Shown piece after piece: positions 34,193-43,251 of a DNA stretch of 64,000 nucleotides. Source of the DNA: Streptosporangiaceae bacterium. GTDB taxonomy: Bacteria > Actinomycetota > Actinomycetes > Streptosporangiales > Streptosporangiaceae. The notes below the pieces were generated by a model. It was not told the DNA's origin and searched no databases. It worked only from the letters and a program-made list of their open reading frames with translations. The stretch lies in contig JAICYD010000008.1 of the NCBI GenBank assembly GCA_025934375.1, positions 1-64,000 of the forward strand. The letters are read 5' to 3'. Numbering within the stretch: position 1 is the first letter of the stretch; every line of letters begins with the position of its first letter. The position numbers were made by a program, and so were the translations under genes.

Positions 34193-34787
34193 ATGGAAAG
34201 GAACGAGGCTTGGCTCCTTCCGCTGCTGCGGTCACGGGTCACGGGTCACGGGGGCACTGCTGGCCCTCCTCTACCTTCACCCCGACCGTGACTACAGCCT
34301 GGCCGAGGCGGGAAAGCTGATCGACGCCAGCCCGAAGGTCATGTCCACCGAGGCTGATCGACTGGTGACCGCCGGGCTGGTCCGCGAGACCAGGCGGGGC
34401 ACCTTGCGCTTGCTGCGGGCGGAAACCAGCGGCCCGGTTAGCCGTCCGCTGACGGACCTCCTCGCGGTCACCTATGGCCCGATGCCCGTCCTCGCCGATC
34501 TGCTGTCCGCCGTCCCTGGGGTGGAGGAGGCATATATCTACGGCTCTTGGGCGGCCCGGTACCTTGGCGAGCCCGGCCCTGTTCCGCACGACGTGGATGT
34601 CCTCGTTATCGGCGCCGCAGACGAAGACGACCTTTACGACAAAGCGCGCGAAGCAGAGAACCGGTTGGGACGGGAGGTCAACATTAGCGCCGTAAACCGG
34701 CAATACTGGGAAACCCCGGATCCGGCCGATTCCTTCATGCGCCACGTCCGGGAACGCCCCCTCGTCAAGCTGGAGCTGTCAACGTGA
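34193..34787 (+). pseudogene. MNT nucleotidyltransferase with wHTH domain, frameshifted by a 7-bp repeat
   Basis: The frame from ATG 34193 starts MERNEAWLLPLLRSRVTG and the matching continuation (ALLALLYLHPDRDYSLAEAG) lies in another frame. The break falls in three tandem copies of TCACGGG; with two copies the frames join perfectly. After the wHTH part (SPKVMSTEADRLVTAGLVRE) comes a nucleotidyltransferase core, VEEAYIYGSWAARYLGE (GSW in place of GSx) and HDVDVLVIG (the DxD). Such proteins are antitoxins of MNT/HEPN systems, or regulators. The 3' end overlaps the HEPN start as GTGA. Either decayed, phase-variable, or rescued by an internal start. Confidence 0.75.
34232..34252 (+). repeat. 7-bp tandem repeat (TCACGGG)3
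   Basis: Three exact copies near the 5' end of the MNT gene. Because seven is not a multiple of three, each gain or loss of a unit changes the frame; two copies would restore it. Confidence 0.93.
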
Positions 34788-35060
34788 GATGGAACCAGGG
34801 CCGCGTAGTGATCGAGAAGCTGATCGCCGACGGGGAACTGCAGCGAGTCCCGGCAAGTCGCGAGCACGCCGATCAACTCCTCGTCCAGGCGCGAAAGGAC
34901 CTCGACAGTGCCCAGGTGCTAGCCGACGCCAACCCCAGGCGAGCGTATGAGAGCCTGTACGACGCGGCGCGAATGGCCCTGACTGCCGTCCTGGAAAACG
35001 AGGGACTACGCCCTACCATTCGCGGTGGCCACCTCGCGTCGTTTTCCGCAGTCACCGCTT
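34784..35060 (+). pseudogene. HEPN-domain protein, truncated at the restriction-modification island
   Basis: The GTG start overlaps the MNT stop. The first 90 residues match the HEPN family that follows wHTH-MNT proteins: HADQLLVQARKDLDSAQVLA, PRRAYESLYDAARMALTAVL and LRPTIRGGHLASFSAVTA. The homology then ends. The frame runs on into the antisense of the hsdR 3' end. The expected second half with the R-x4-6-H RNase motif is absent. In intact pairs the HEPN protein is the toxin; this one should be inactive. The break point lies about 45 bases beyond the hsdR stop. Confidence 0.75.
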
Positions 35061-35103
35061 TCCGTTCTAATCATGGTGGCGCCGACCTGAGCACTGCCCG
35101 GGG

Positions 35104-38100
35104 TTACGCCTGTGGTGACCATTCGTCGGCGAAGGTTTCCATCTGGTCGAGGACGAGCTTGATGGCCGCGGCCTGGGCGTCGGGGGGATATCCCCATTTA
35201 GCAAGCAGGCGCTTGATGGTGGAGCGGATCTTGGCCCGCACGTCGTCGCGGGACGCCCAGTCGGTGGTGACGTCGCGGCGCAGCGTGCGGACCAGGTCGC
35301 GGGCAATGTCGGCAAGAATGCTTTCGCCCATCTCGGTGACCGCGGACTCGTTTTGCCGGACCGCGTCATAGAAGGCCAGCTCGTCGTTGTTCAGCGGCGG
35401 CGAGAACTGCTCGCCGCGCCGCGCGTCTGCCGCTACGTCCTTGGCCAGGGCGACGAGCGCGGCGATGATCTCGGCGGCGCTCAGGTGCTGGTTGGTGTAC
35501 TGGCGCATCAACTCCGCGAGCCGGTCAGAGAAGCTGGTCTGGGCCACGATGTTATGCCTCGTCACCTTGCGCATTTCGCTTTCGACGAGGCGGCGCAGCG
35601 CCTCGATCGCCAGGTGGGGATGGCGCTGCGCGCGCATCCGCTCGATGAACGCCTCGTCCAGGTGCGACAGGTCCTGGTTTCCGATCCCGGCGGCGGCGTA
35701 AATGTCGGTGACGCCGCCCGCCTCGATGGCGCTGGCGGCCAGCGACTTCAGGTAAAGCTCGACGTCCGGCGAGACCGTCTCGCCGCGGGCGCGGCGATCC
35801 TCGGCGTCGCGCCGCGCCATCATGACGCGGATCTCCTCGAAGAACCTGACGTCACCGCGGAACCCGGCCATGTCCACGTGGGTGGAGCAGATCGCGTACA
35901 TGCGCGCCAGCCGGGCCGACGCTTGCCGGAACCTATCCCCCAGCGTCAGCGCGTCCTCGCCTACCTGGTTGCCCGGCGTGGCCGGCGATCGCAGGAACTC
36001 CACCGCGCCCAGCAGGGCGTCCAGGTACGCTTTCGGCCCCGGCAGTGCCCGCGCCGAACGCCAGTCGTAGCCGTCAAGGATTACGTCGCCGATGACCGCG
36101 AGCAGGTTCTTCGCCTCATCGACAGCCCATTCGGCCTTCTGGCCGACCGGCATGCGGGCCTGGTCGGTGGCGGTGTACTCGGCGAGCGCCGCGTACAGGT
36201 TGCCCTCCAGCGGCGCGTACCCGACCAGCAGCCCGCCTTCCTTGTCGCGGAACGTCCGGTTGACCCGCGCCAGGGCCTGCATCAGCGCCGCCCCGCGCAT
36301 CGGCTTGTCCACGTACATCGTGTGCAGCGGCGGAGAGTCAAACCCGGTCAGCCACATCGACTGGACGATCACCAGCTCAAGCTCATCGTCGGGATCCTTC
36401 GCGCGCTGCTGGATCACCCGAGTCTGGGCCGGGCGCCGGACGTGCCTGCGGATGTGCGGTTCATCGCCCGGCCCGCCCGTGTAGACGACCTTGATCTTCC
36501 CGGTCCGGTCGTCGTCTGTGCACCAGTCCGGCTTTAGGTCGATAAATCGCGCATACAGGGCGGCGCAGATCTCGCGGGTGGCGCACACGATCATGCCCTT
36601 GCCGGGCACCCCGATGAACTTGGCCATCTGCGCCGAGCGCTGCTCCCAGTGCTTGACGACGTCCGTCGAGAGCTGCCGGATCCGGTCCGGGGCACCGTAC
36701 AGGCTGTTCATCGCCAGCACCGCCTGCTTGATGCGCTCACGTTCGGAGTCGTCCAGCCCCACGGTCGCCTCGTCGGCCCGGTCGTCGATCTCCTCCGGGT
36801 CGATGCCCGCGGGCAGGTCGAGTTGGATGAGCCGGCTTTCGTAGAAGACCGGGACGGTCGCGCCGTCGTCGACCGCCCGGGTCAGGTCGTAGATCGAGAT
36901 GTAGTCGCCGAAGACCTGGCGGGTGTCCCGCTCGCCGAGCGAGATCGGCGTGCCGGTGAACGCGATGAGCGTGGCGTGGGGGAGCGCGTCCCGCAGGTGC
37001 CGGGCGTATCCGTCGAGGTTGTCATAGTGACTGCGGTGGGCTTCATCGACGATGACCACGATGTTGCGCCGGTCCGACAGCAGCGGGTGGTCCGCGCCAC
37101 GCTCCCGCTCTTCCTTGGTGCGGCCGAACTTTTGCAGCGTGGTGAAGACGATCCCGCCGGTCCGCTTGTTCGCCAGCACCGTGCGCAGCTCATCGCGGGT
37201 GGCGATCTGCGAAGGCTTCTCTGGCAGCAGCTCGCTGGCCCAGAACGTGCCGAACAGCTGGTCGTCCAGGTCGGTCCGGTCGGTGATCACCACGATGGTG
37301 GGGTTGCCGAGCGACGGGTGGGTGAGTACCTGGTTGGCGTACAGCTCCATCTCCATCGACTTGCCGGACCCCTGGGTGTGCCACACCACGCCGGCCCGCC
37401 CGTCGCCGCGCACCGCGATGATGGTCTTGCGGATCGCCTCGGCCACCGCGAAATACTGGTGCGGCTTGGCCAGCAGCTTCGCCAGCCCGTCCTCGGTGCG
37501 GGCGAAGGTCACGTATCCGGTCAGCAGGTCAAGGAACCGGTACAGCTCGAAAAGCCCGTTGAGCAGCAGGACGAGCGGCTGGTCCTCCGACCGCGTCGAC
37601 GGCTGCTTGACCGGCTCGCCGTACTCATCCACCGTCCACGGCGCGAAGTGCTCGAACGGGGTGAAGGCGGTGCCATGCAGCGCCCCCGGCCCGTCGGTCA
37701 CCACGCACACGACGTTGCACCGGAACGCCAGCGGCAGTTCCTCGACGTACGTCATCAGCTGGGCGTGCGCGGTCTTCAGGTCGTCGCCCTTGGCGCTGGT
37801 CTTCTTCAGCTCGATGATCGCCAGCGGCATCCCGTTGACGTACAGGACGACGTCGAAACGCCGCCGGTGCTCCCCGTCCACCACCAGCACCTGGTTGGCG
37901 GCCAGGTAGTCGTTGTTGCCAGGATCCCGCTTATCGATGAGCCAGATCGTCGGGTTGTGCTCCGCCCCGAAATGGTCGGTGTAGACGACGCTCCGGATGC
38001 CACGCGTCAGGAACTCATGGACCCGGTGATTCTCAGCCCGCGCGTCGCGGGATGTCACCGACAAGACAGCCTTCGCCGCCTGGTCGACCGCATCCGTCGG

Positions 38101-38283
38101 CAGGCCGGGATTGATCCGGGCGATCGCGTCGGCTAGCCGCCCCGGAATGATCAGCTCACTCCAGGATTCCCGCTCCCCCGACCCCGGCCCGATTGCCTTG
38201 CCGGTCCGAAACTCCCAGCCAAGCTCTCCCAGCTCATTCAAGACCAGCTCTTCCCAGCCAGCCTCCGCCATCCCCAAGGGCAT
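35104..38283 (-). CDS. hsdR: Type I restriction endonuclease, R subunit (HsdR)
   Basis: About 1,059 residues. The N-terminal nuclease domain includes RRRFDVVLYVNGMPLAIIEL followed by KK, the D...ExK site. The SF2 motor has Walker A WHTQGSGKSMEMELYA, the DEAH box IVDEAHRSHYDNL, GTPISLGERDT (motif III), and late helicase motifs around ALARVNRTFRDKEGGLLVGY. The C-terminus is helical and should bind the methylase core. ATG 38283 overlaps the hsdS stop. It is the last gene of the operon. The enzyme translocates DNA and cuts unmodified sites at a distance. Confidence 0.96.
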   Translation of the reverse strand: MPLGMAEAGWEELVLNELGELGWEFRTGKAIGPGSGERESWSELIIPGRLADAIARINPGLPTDAVDQAAKAVLSVTSRDARAENHRVHEFLTRGIRSVVYTDHFGAEHNPTIWLIDKRDPGNNDYLAANQVLVVDGEHRRRFDVVLYVNGMPLAIIELKKTSAKGDDLKTAHAQLMTYVEELPLAFRCNVVCVVTDGPGALHGTAFTPFEHFAPWTVDEYGEPVKQPSTRSEDQPLVLLLNGLFELYRFLDLLTGYVTFARTEDGLAKLLAKPHQYFAVAEAIRKTIIAVRGDGRAGVVWHTQGSGKSMEMELYANQVLTHPSLGNPTIVVITDRTDLDDQLFGTFWASELLPEKPSQIATRDELRTVLANKRTGGIVFTTLQKFGRTKEERERGADHPLLSDRRNIVVIVDEAHRSHYDNLDGYARHLRDALPHATLIAFTGTPISLGERDTRQVFGDYISIYDLTRAVDDGATVPVFYESRLIQLDLPAGIDPEEIDDRADEATVGLDDSERERIKQAVLAMNSLYGAPDRIRQLSTDVVKHWEQRSAQMAKFIGVPGKGMIVCATREICAALYARFIDLKPDWCTDDDRTGKIKVVYTGGPGDEPHIRRHVRRPAQTRVIQQRAKDPDDELELVIVQSMWLTGFDSPPLHTMYVDKPMRGAALMQALARVNRTFRDKEGGLLVGYAPLEGNLYAALAEYTATDQARMPVGQKAEWAVDEAKNLLAVIGDVILDGYDWRSARALPGPKAYLDALLGAVEFLRSPATPGNQVGEDALTLGDRFRQASARLARMYAICSTHVDMAGFRGDVRFFEEIRVMMARRDAEDRRARGETVSPDVELYLKSLAASAIEAGGVTDIYAAAGIGNQDLSHLDEAFIERMRAQRHPHLAIEALRRLVESEMRKVTRHNIVAQTSFSDRLAELMRQYTNQHLSAAEIIAALVALAKDVAADARRGEQFSPPLNNDELAFYDAVRQNESAVTEMGESILADIARDLVRTLRRDVTTDWASRDDVRAKIRSTIKRLLAKWGYPPDAQAAAIKLVLDQMETFADEWSPQA

Positions 38284-39431
38284 CACGTTACATCCCCAAC
38301 GACTTTCTCCGCCTCCCGCACCCGAATCTCCCCCGACATGAGCCTAGGAAGGAGCGAGTCGCGCAGCTTCGCGAGAGCGTCGGACTCCCCTAGCGCTGAA
38401 TCACCGAGGTTTTCAAGTGCAGTAAGCACCGGTCGGAGTCGCTTGGCGCTGTCTCTCGATGGCAGAGTAATTCGCAGCCCCGAGAGCTGACCGCGGCTGA
38501 GTTCTGTTTGCCCTGTGCTGCCTTCGCCAAGAGCCTCGATTTCGGGTTCCGCGCTGAGCATGGCGAATCCTGCACAGACGGGATCGATTCTGGTCTCATC
38601 GAATCGGACGATAGTCACATGCGAGTCGACAGTACAGGCATCGTCCCGGGTCCAGCGCGCGACACGCCCTAGGGTTCCCATGCCAGTCGAATTAACCAGT
38701 ACGTCATTTGGCTTAAGCAGCTTCGCCGGCACAACCTTACCCCCGAGGGTCCACCGGGACGGGCCAAGGCTGACTCGACCATCACGAATACATTTCTGAT
38801 TCAGCACTCGAAGCTGAGACTGATCTTCAGTGTAGTTGGGCGCAATGCCGCGATTGAACAACTCCACAACTGATGAGAGTACAAATTCACTCGCACCACC
38901 CGAGTTGATGACCTCGCGAAAGTGCGCCCAAGCCAAACTCCGGGCAGTCTTCGCAATCTGATTCTTGACGGCGATCTTGTCGTCGAATGCCCCTAGAACT
39001 TCAACAATCGAATCCTGACACTTTCGACTTGGCAGCCGAACCGCAATACGATTCATTGCAGCTTGAGTGAGCTTCGGCTGAGTTGAACCGGAGAGATAGC
39101 CGGATATATCTATTCCTACCAGCGCGTATGCCAGATAGCGCACATTAGCCAAATGATTACCCTGAACCACGTGGGCATGATTATTGACCCAGAATTTTCC
39201 AGAAGCCATGAAAGCCACTGGCGTCTTCCGGGTCCGCAGATTCTCTCCATCCTCGGCTATCAGGAGATAATCACCATCGAATATATAAGCATCGACGCGA
39301 TCCACTATTCCCGATGCGCCATAGTACGGATATGATCCAGGCTTACGCTCGCTAGATCGGATCGGCACTCTGAGCGAGTCAAAGTTGACGATCACATCGC
39401 CTAGAAGAAAAGTCTTGAAATCATACATCAT
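38283..39431 (-). CDS. hsdS: Type I restriction specificity subunit (HsdS)
   Basis: A 382-residue protein with two target-recognition domains. TRD1 (residues 1-140) has [20 protein letters not shown], then [10 protein letters not shown] and a conserved-helix end ([20 protein letters not shown]). TRD2 (about 190-340) ends with the second helix ([16 protein letters not shown]). TRD1 DNA, about 38,850-39,430, is strikingly AT-rich compared with the rest of the window, a sign of separate origin. ATG 39431 lies inside the hsdM 3' end, an 11-base overlap. It sets the recognition sequence for both methylation and cleavage. Confidence 0.95.
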   Translation of the reverse strand: MMYDFKTFLLGDVIVNFDSLRVPIRSSERKPGSYPYYGASGIVDRVDAYIFDGDYLLIAEDGENLRTRKTPVAFMASGKFWVNNHAHVVQGNHLANVRYLAYALVGIDISGYLSGSTQPKLTQAAMNRIAVRLPSRKCQDSIVEVLGAFDDKIAVKNQIAKTARSLAWAHFREVINSGGASEFVLSSVVELFNRGIAPNYTEDQSQLRVLNQKCIRDGRVSLGPSRWTLGGKVVPAKLLKPNDVLVNSTGMGTLGRVARWTRDDACTVDSHVTIVRFDETRIDPVCAGFAMLSAEPEIEALGEGSTGQTELSRGQLSGLRITLPSRDSAKRLRPVLTALENLGDSALGESDALAKLRDSLLPRLMSGEIRVREAEKVVGDVT

Positions 39432-41031
39432 CGAGGCGCTCCAGTTGGGCGCGGACTTCCTTTTCCAAGCGAGACGACTCTTCGAAGTGAGCGTAAAGCT
39501 CCTTCTTGAGGCGGTCGACCTTTTCCGCTAGGGGTTCTGCGTCGTCATCGGTCGACTCGGGCGCGCCTACGTAGCGCCCGGGGGTGAGGATGTGCTCGTG
39601 GCTGCGGACCTCATCCAGGGTTGCGGAGTAGCAGAAGCCGGGGACGTCCGCGTACTTCAGGCCAGCCAGGCGAGCCGACTCAGCGCCGCGCCAGGCGTGG
39701 TAGGTGCCAGCGATCTTGGCGATGTCGTCGTCGGTGAGGATGCGTTCGGTGCGGTCGACCATCGTGCCCATGGTGCGGGCGTCGATGAACAGGATGTCGC
39801 CGCGCCGGTCGCGCAGCGCCTTCGCGCCCTGGGGTCCCTTGTCCTTGGCGAAGAACCACAGGCAGGCTGGGATCTGGGTAGTACGGAACAGTTGCGGCGG
39901 CAAGGCGATCATGCACGAGATGAGGTCGGCCTCGACCATCGCGGCGCGGATCTCGCCCTCGCCGGACTGCTTAGACGACATCGACCCGTTCGCGAGCACC
40001 ACGCCGGCTGAGCCGCGGTTGCCGAGCTTCCAGATGATGTGCTGCAGCCAGGCGAAGTTGGCGTTGCCGGCCGGCGGGGTGCCGTACTTCCAGCGTGGGT
40101 CGCTGGTCTTGCGCGCCCAGTCGGACATGTTGAACGGCGGATTGGCGAGGATGAAGTCGGCCTTGATGTCGGGGTGCTTGTCCTCGTAGAACGTGTCCGC
40201 CCAGCGGCTGCTCAGGTCCCCGGTGATCCCATGGATGGCCAGGTTCATCTGCGCGAGCCGCCAGGTGCGCTCGTTGGACTCCTGGCCGTAGACGGCGATG
40301 TCGTCACGTCGCCCGCGGTGGGCGAGGACGAACTTCTCCGCCTGCACGAACATGCCACCGGACCCGCAGCACGGGTCGTAGACGCGACCGGCGTACGGCT
40401 CCAGCATCTCGACGAGGACCCTGACTACCGAAGCGGGAGTGTAGAACTCGCCGCCCCGCTTGCCTTCGGCGCGGGCAAACTTCTCCAGGAAGTACTCATA
40501 GACCTCGCCGAGCACGTCGCGGGCCTTTTTGCCTTCGTGCCCGGTGAACCGCGCGTCGCTGATCAGGTCGACCAGTTCGCCGAGGCGGCGCTGGTCGACG
40601 TTGTCGCGGTTGAAGATCTTGGGCAGCACGCCGGTCAGCGCCGCGTTGGTCTGCATGATCGCGTCCATCGCGCCGTCGATCAGCTGGCCGATGCCGGCGC
40701 TCTTAGCTTGCGCCGCCAGGTCATCCCAGCGCGCGCCCTGCGGCACCCAGAAGGCGCCCTCGCGCCGGTACTCGTCCTCGTCATCCAGGAACTGGCCAAG
40801 CTGCGACTCGGGCACCCCGTCGGCGAGAACGTCAGCGCGGATCTGGTCGCGTCGCTCGGCGAAGGCGTCCGACACGTACTTGAGGAAGACCAGGCCGAGG
40901 ACGAAGTCCTTGTACTGCGCCGCGTCCATCGACCCACGTAGCTTGTCGGCTGCCTTCCACAAGGTGGCGTGCAGGTCCTCCATTGTGGGCATCCCAGGGA
41001 GGGTCGCCTGGTTCTTCTTCCGGGCTGGCAT
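39421..41031 (-). CDS. hsdM: Type I DNA methyltransferase, M subunit (HsdM)
   Basis: About 536 residues. An N-terminal helical domain ([36 protein letters not shown]) is followed by the N6-adenine methylase core. Motif I is [17 protein letters not shown] and motif IV is [13 protein letters not shown], both intact. ATG 41031 has AGGA upstream; GTG 41049 overlaps the previous stop as GTGA and is possible. It methylates adenine in the site chosen by HsdS, protecting self DNA. It lies between the degenerate methylase-like gene and hsdS in one operon. Confidence 0.96.
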   Translation of the reverse strand: MPARKKNQATLPGMPTMEDLHATLWKAADKLRGSMDAAQYKDFVLGLVFLKYVSDAFAERRDQIRADVLADGVPESQLGQFLDDEDEYRREGAFWVPQGARWDDLAAQAKSAGIGQLIDGAMDAIMQTNAALTGVLPKIFNRDNVDQRRLGELVDLISDARFTGHEGKKARDVLGEVYEYFLEKFARAEGKRGGEFYTPASVVRVLVEMLEPYAGRVYDPCCGSGGMFVQAEKFVLAHRGRRDDIAVYGQESNERTWRLAQMNLAIHGITGDLSSRWADTFYEDKHPDIKADFILANPPFNMSDWARKTSDPRWKYGTPPAGNANFAWLQHIIWKLGNRGSAGVVLANGSMSSKQSGEGEIRAAMVEADLISCMIALPPQLFRTTQIPACLWFFAKDKGPQGAKALRDRRGDILFIDARTMGTMVDRTERILTDDDIAKIAGTYHAWRGAESARLAGLKYADVPGFCYSATLDEVRSHEHILTPGRYVGAPESTDDDAEPLAEKVDRLKKELYAHFEESSRLEKEVRAQLERLDDV

Positions 41032-41045
41032 CAGGTTCCTATCCG

Positions 41046-43145
41046 TCACTCTTCGTTACCAACAAGGGACAGTGTCCCATCAATCAGGCCGTCAATGGCG
41101 ACCTGGCGCAATTCGTCCAGCGTGTCGATCTCGCGCCGGGCGAGCTGCCGACGCGACTCGATCGCGACCAGCATCCGGTCCAGCAGCGCGACCTCGGCAT
41201 CGGGCAGTAGGATCACGCGGTGATCTTCCATCCGCCGAGCACGGACCGCCCCGGCGGGCCGGGTCCCGCCATCAGCGGATAGCAGCGCGGCAAGCACGCG
41301 GGGCGTGAAGTGCCTTCGCTCCCCCGCCGGTATGCGAAGGATACGCACTGGGGCCTCGACGATCGCGAACCCCGCATGATCGATCATCACGCACGGTCGG
41401 GGATTGACGGTGAGCAGCACATCGCCTGGCTCGGTGAGCATCCCCCGCGGGTACCGGGCGGCAAAGGTAGCCCGGTCAACTCGGCGCGACCCACTAGGCC
41501 GACCGGCCAGCACCTCGTCCGGGCCGATCAGCAGGTGGGTGCCGGTCGACGTGACGTGGGCGGGTTTGATCCGGGTTCCCGGCCGCATGATGAGCCGGCC
41601 AGCGGTGATCAGAGAGGCGAGCGACTCGGCCGGCGTGTTTCGATTCGCGGCGGCCAGCGCCCGAGCCGTAACGTGCGGACGGCGGCTGACCGCACCCTCG
41701 CGGAGCTGATCCAGATCGGCGCCGCACCGTGTCGCCTGGGTCACCCGCGCGGCGGCATCCGCCTGTCGCTCTCGCTCGCCGATCGGACCCGCCCGGACCA
41801 GCAGCGGACGAGGCGGATCAACGAGGTCGGCCACCAGCTTCTCCACTCCGTATGTCCGCCGGTGCGAGACGGGCCGGTAACCCTCACGCCGCCAGGTGGT
41901 GACGTCCTCGACGAGGCCTTCGATCACCTCGTGGGTCAGCTCGCCGGTGGCGACGTCCGCGACGAGCACCCGGCCGCTCCATCGCGTACCCCGGGCTTGA
42001 GTCAGCACCCAGATCGCCGTCTCATAGCCAGGCCGAAAGGGATGCTGGCCACCTGGAAGCCGGATGATCGCCTCGACCATATCTTCCCTCAGGCGCCGGG
42101 CGCGCTCAGTGGCGACCGGCGAGCTAGCGGGCAGGTCGTCGGCCAGGACCTCGGCCGGGCCGAGGACAACCGCGAAGCGGCCAGGCTTCAACCGGACAGC
42201 GATTTCGTCGAGCGCTTCCAGCGCGGCGATGCCGTCACGCTCGCGCGTAGGGGTGTACGGAAGCTGCGTCACGATAACGTCCGGATCGCCGACGCTGTCG
42301 GGCAGCATAGCCGCGCCGCGAATGTCGCAGTCCCACGGTTGGATACCACGAACTGCCAGGCGACGCCGGGTAAGCCGGGCAAGGCCCTGATCAGCCTCGG
42401 CCCCCGCCACCACCGGCTCCGCATCGGGACCCAGGACATCCACGACGGCCGCGAGCAGATCGCCGGAACCCGCCGTGAGGTCGGCCACCATGAGGGTTCC
42501 GGCACGCCGGGCGATCTCCCGGGCGCCGGACAGCTCGGCGATGAGCTGGGCGAGCAGTGGCGACACCACGGCGGTCGCCCCGGCCGCCGCCACGCCACCG
42601 CCGAGCCGGTGCCGCACCGCGAGCACCCGCTCGAACGCGCTCTCACAGGTCCACGCGGCGTCGATGAGATCGTCCACCGTGCTGACTAGCCAGGCCGACG
42701 GGCGGGGGATCGCCCTGATCTCGGCCAGTAGCCGCTGGTTATCGGGGTCCACGGTGACTGCCAGCTCGCGGATCTTCCCGATGAGATCATGCGCCTCGTC
42801 ATCGAGCCGCCCGGCTTCGTTGGAGAGGCGGCGCAGGCAGACCAGGGCCGTTACTGCCGCCAGGAAGTCTCCGTTGTAGTAGACGGCCCGCTCAGTGAGC
42901 GCGTGGAGGCAAACGCCTATCTCCATGTCCTCGCGCGTCGTCTTGTGCTTGCCGGTGCTGGTGAGCCAGTCGACTACTTCGCGCGGGTCATACAGCTCCC
43001 GCGTGGCATCCCCGCCGACAGGACTCGGGAAGCCCAGGTCCCGGCTGATCCAGGCATTGACTACCGGGCGCCGGACTCCGGCTACCACGGCGACGGCAGC
43101 CTTGGACATCAAGGCGGCCGGCATGATCCCGATCCTGGTCGTCAT
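41046..43145 (-). CDS. Degenerate N6-methylase fused to a specificity-like domain, first gene of the type I operon
   Basis: A 699-residue protein. Residues 13-65 look like the small helix-turn-helix found at the N-terminus of stand-alone N-6 DNA methylases ([20 protein letters not shown], then [15 protein letters not shown]). The middle is a methylase fold: motif [17 protein letters not shown] is intact, but motif IV, normally NPPF/Y, reads VTQLPYTP. Catalysis is therefore doubtful. The last 200 residues resemble an HsdS recognition domain ([40 protein letters not shown]) ending in a long helix. The stop overlaps the hsdM GTG. An accessory specificity or control subunit is inferred. ATG 43145 has weak ribosome signals. 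Confidence 0.8.
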   Translation of the reverse strand: MTTRIGIMPAALMSKAAVAVVAGVRRPVVNAWISRDLGFPSPVGGDATRELYDPREVVDWLTSTGKHKTTREDMEIGVCLHALTERAVYYNGDFLAAVTALVCLRRLSNEAGRLDDEAHDLIGKIRELAVTVDPDNQRLLAEIRAIPRPSAWLVSTVDDLIDAAWTCESAFERVLAVRHRLGGGVAAAGATAVVSPLLAQLIAELSGAREIARRAGTLMVADLTAGSGDLLAAVVDVLGPDAEPVVAGAEADQGLARLTRRRLAVRGIQPWDCDIRGAAMLPDSVGDPDVIVTQLPYTPTRERDGIAALEALDEIAVRLKPGRFAVVLGPAEVLADDLPASSPVATERARRLREDMVEAIIRLPGGQHPFRPGYETAIWVLTQARGTRWSGRVLVADVATGELTHEVIEGLVEDVTTWRREGYRPVSHRRTYGVEKLVADLVDPPRPLLVRAGPIGERERQADAAARVTQATRCGADLDQLREGAVSRRPHVTARALAAANRNTPAESLASLITAGRLIMRPGTRIKPAHVTSTGTHLLIGPDEVLAGRPSGSRRVDRATFAARYPRGMLTEPGDVLLTVNPRPCVMIDHAGFAIVEAPVRILRIPAGERRHFTPRVLAALLSADGGTRPAGAVRARRMEDHRVILLPDAEVALLDRMLVAIESRRQLARREIDTLDELRQVAIDGLIDGTLSLVGNEE

Positions 43146-43172
43146 GCCCCTACAGTAATTTTCTGGTTGGTT

Positions 43173-43207
43173 GAATCAAGCGATTCACTGATAACCAGGG
43201 TTATCAG
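43173..43207. promoter_or_regulatory. Paired inverted repeats in the restriction operon control region
   Basis: CTGATAACC-AG-GGTTATCAG (43188-43207) has perfect 9-bp arms. GAATC-AAGC-GATTC (43173-43186) lies next to it. Both sit between the restriction operon (start 43145, minus) and the TIGR04141 gene (start 43252, plus), so one protein could control both. Confidence 0.72.
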
Positions 43208-43251
43208 CAACTCGATGCCACTCAGTCGATTTCAGCTCCTAGCGTGATGAC

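Noticed and set aside
34784-35371. A 195-residue frame read as one protein with the HEPN part
   Set aside because: Beyond about 35060 the frame is the antisense of the hsdR 3' end and has no HEPN match, so it is a fused readthrough and not a real gene.
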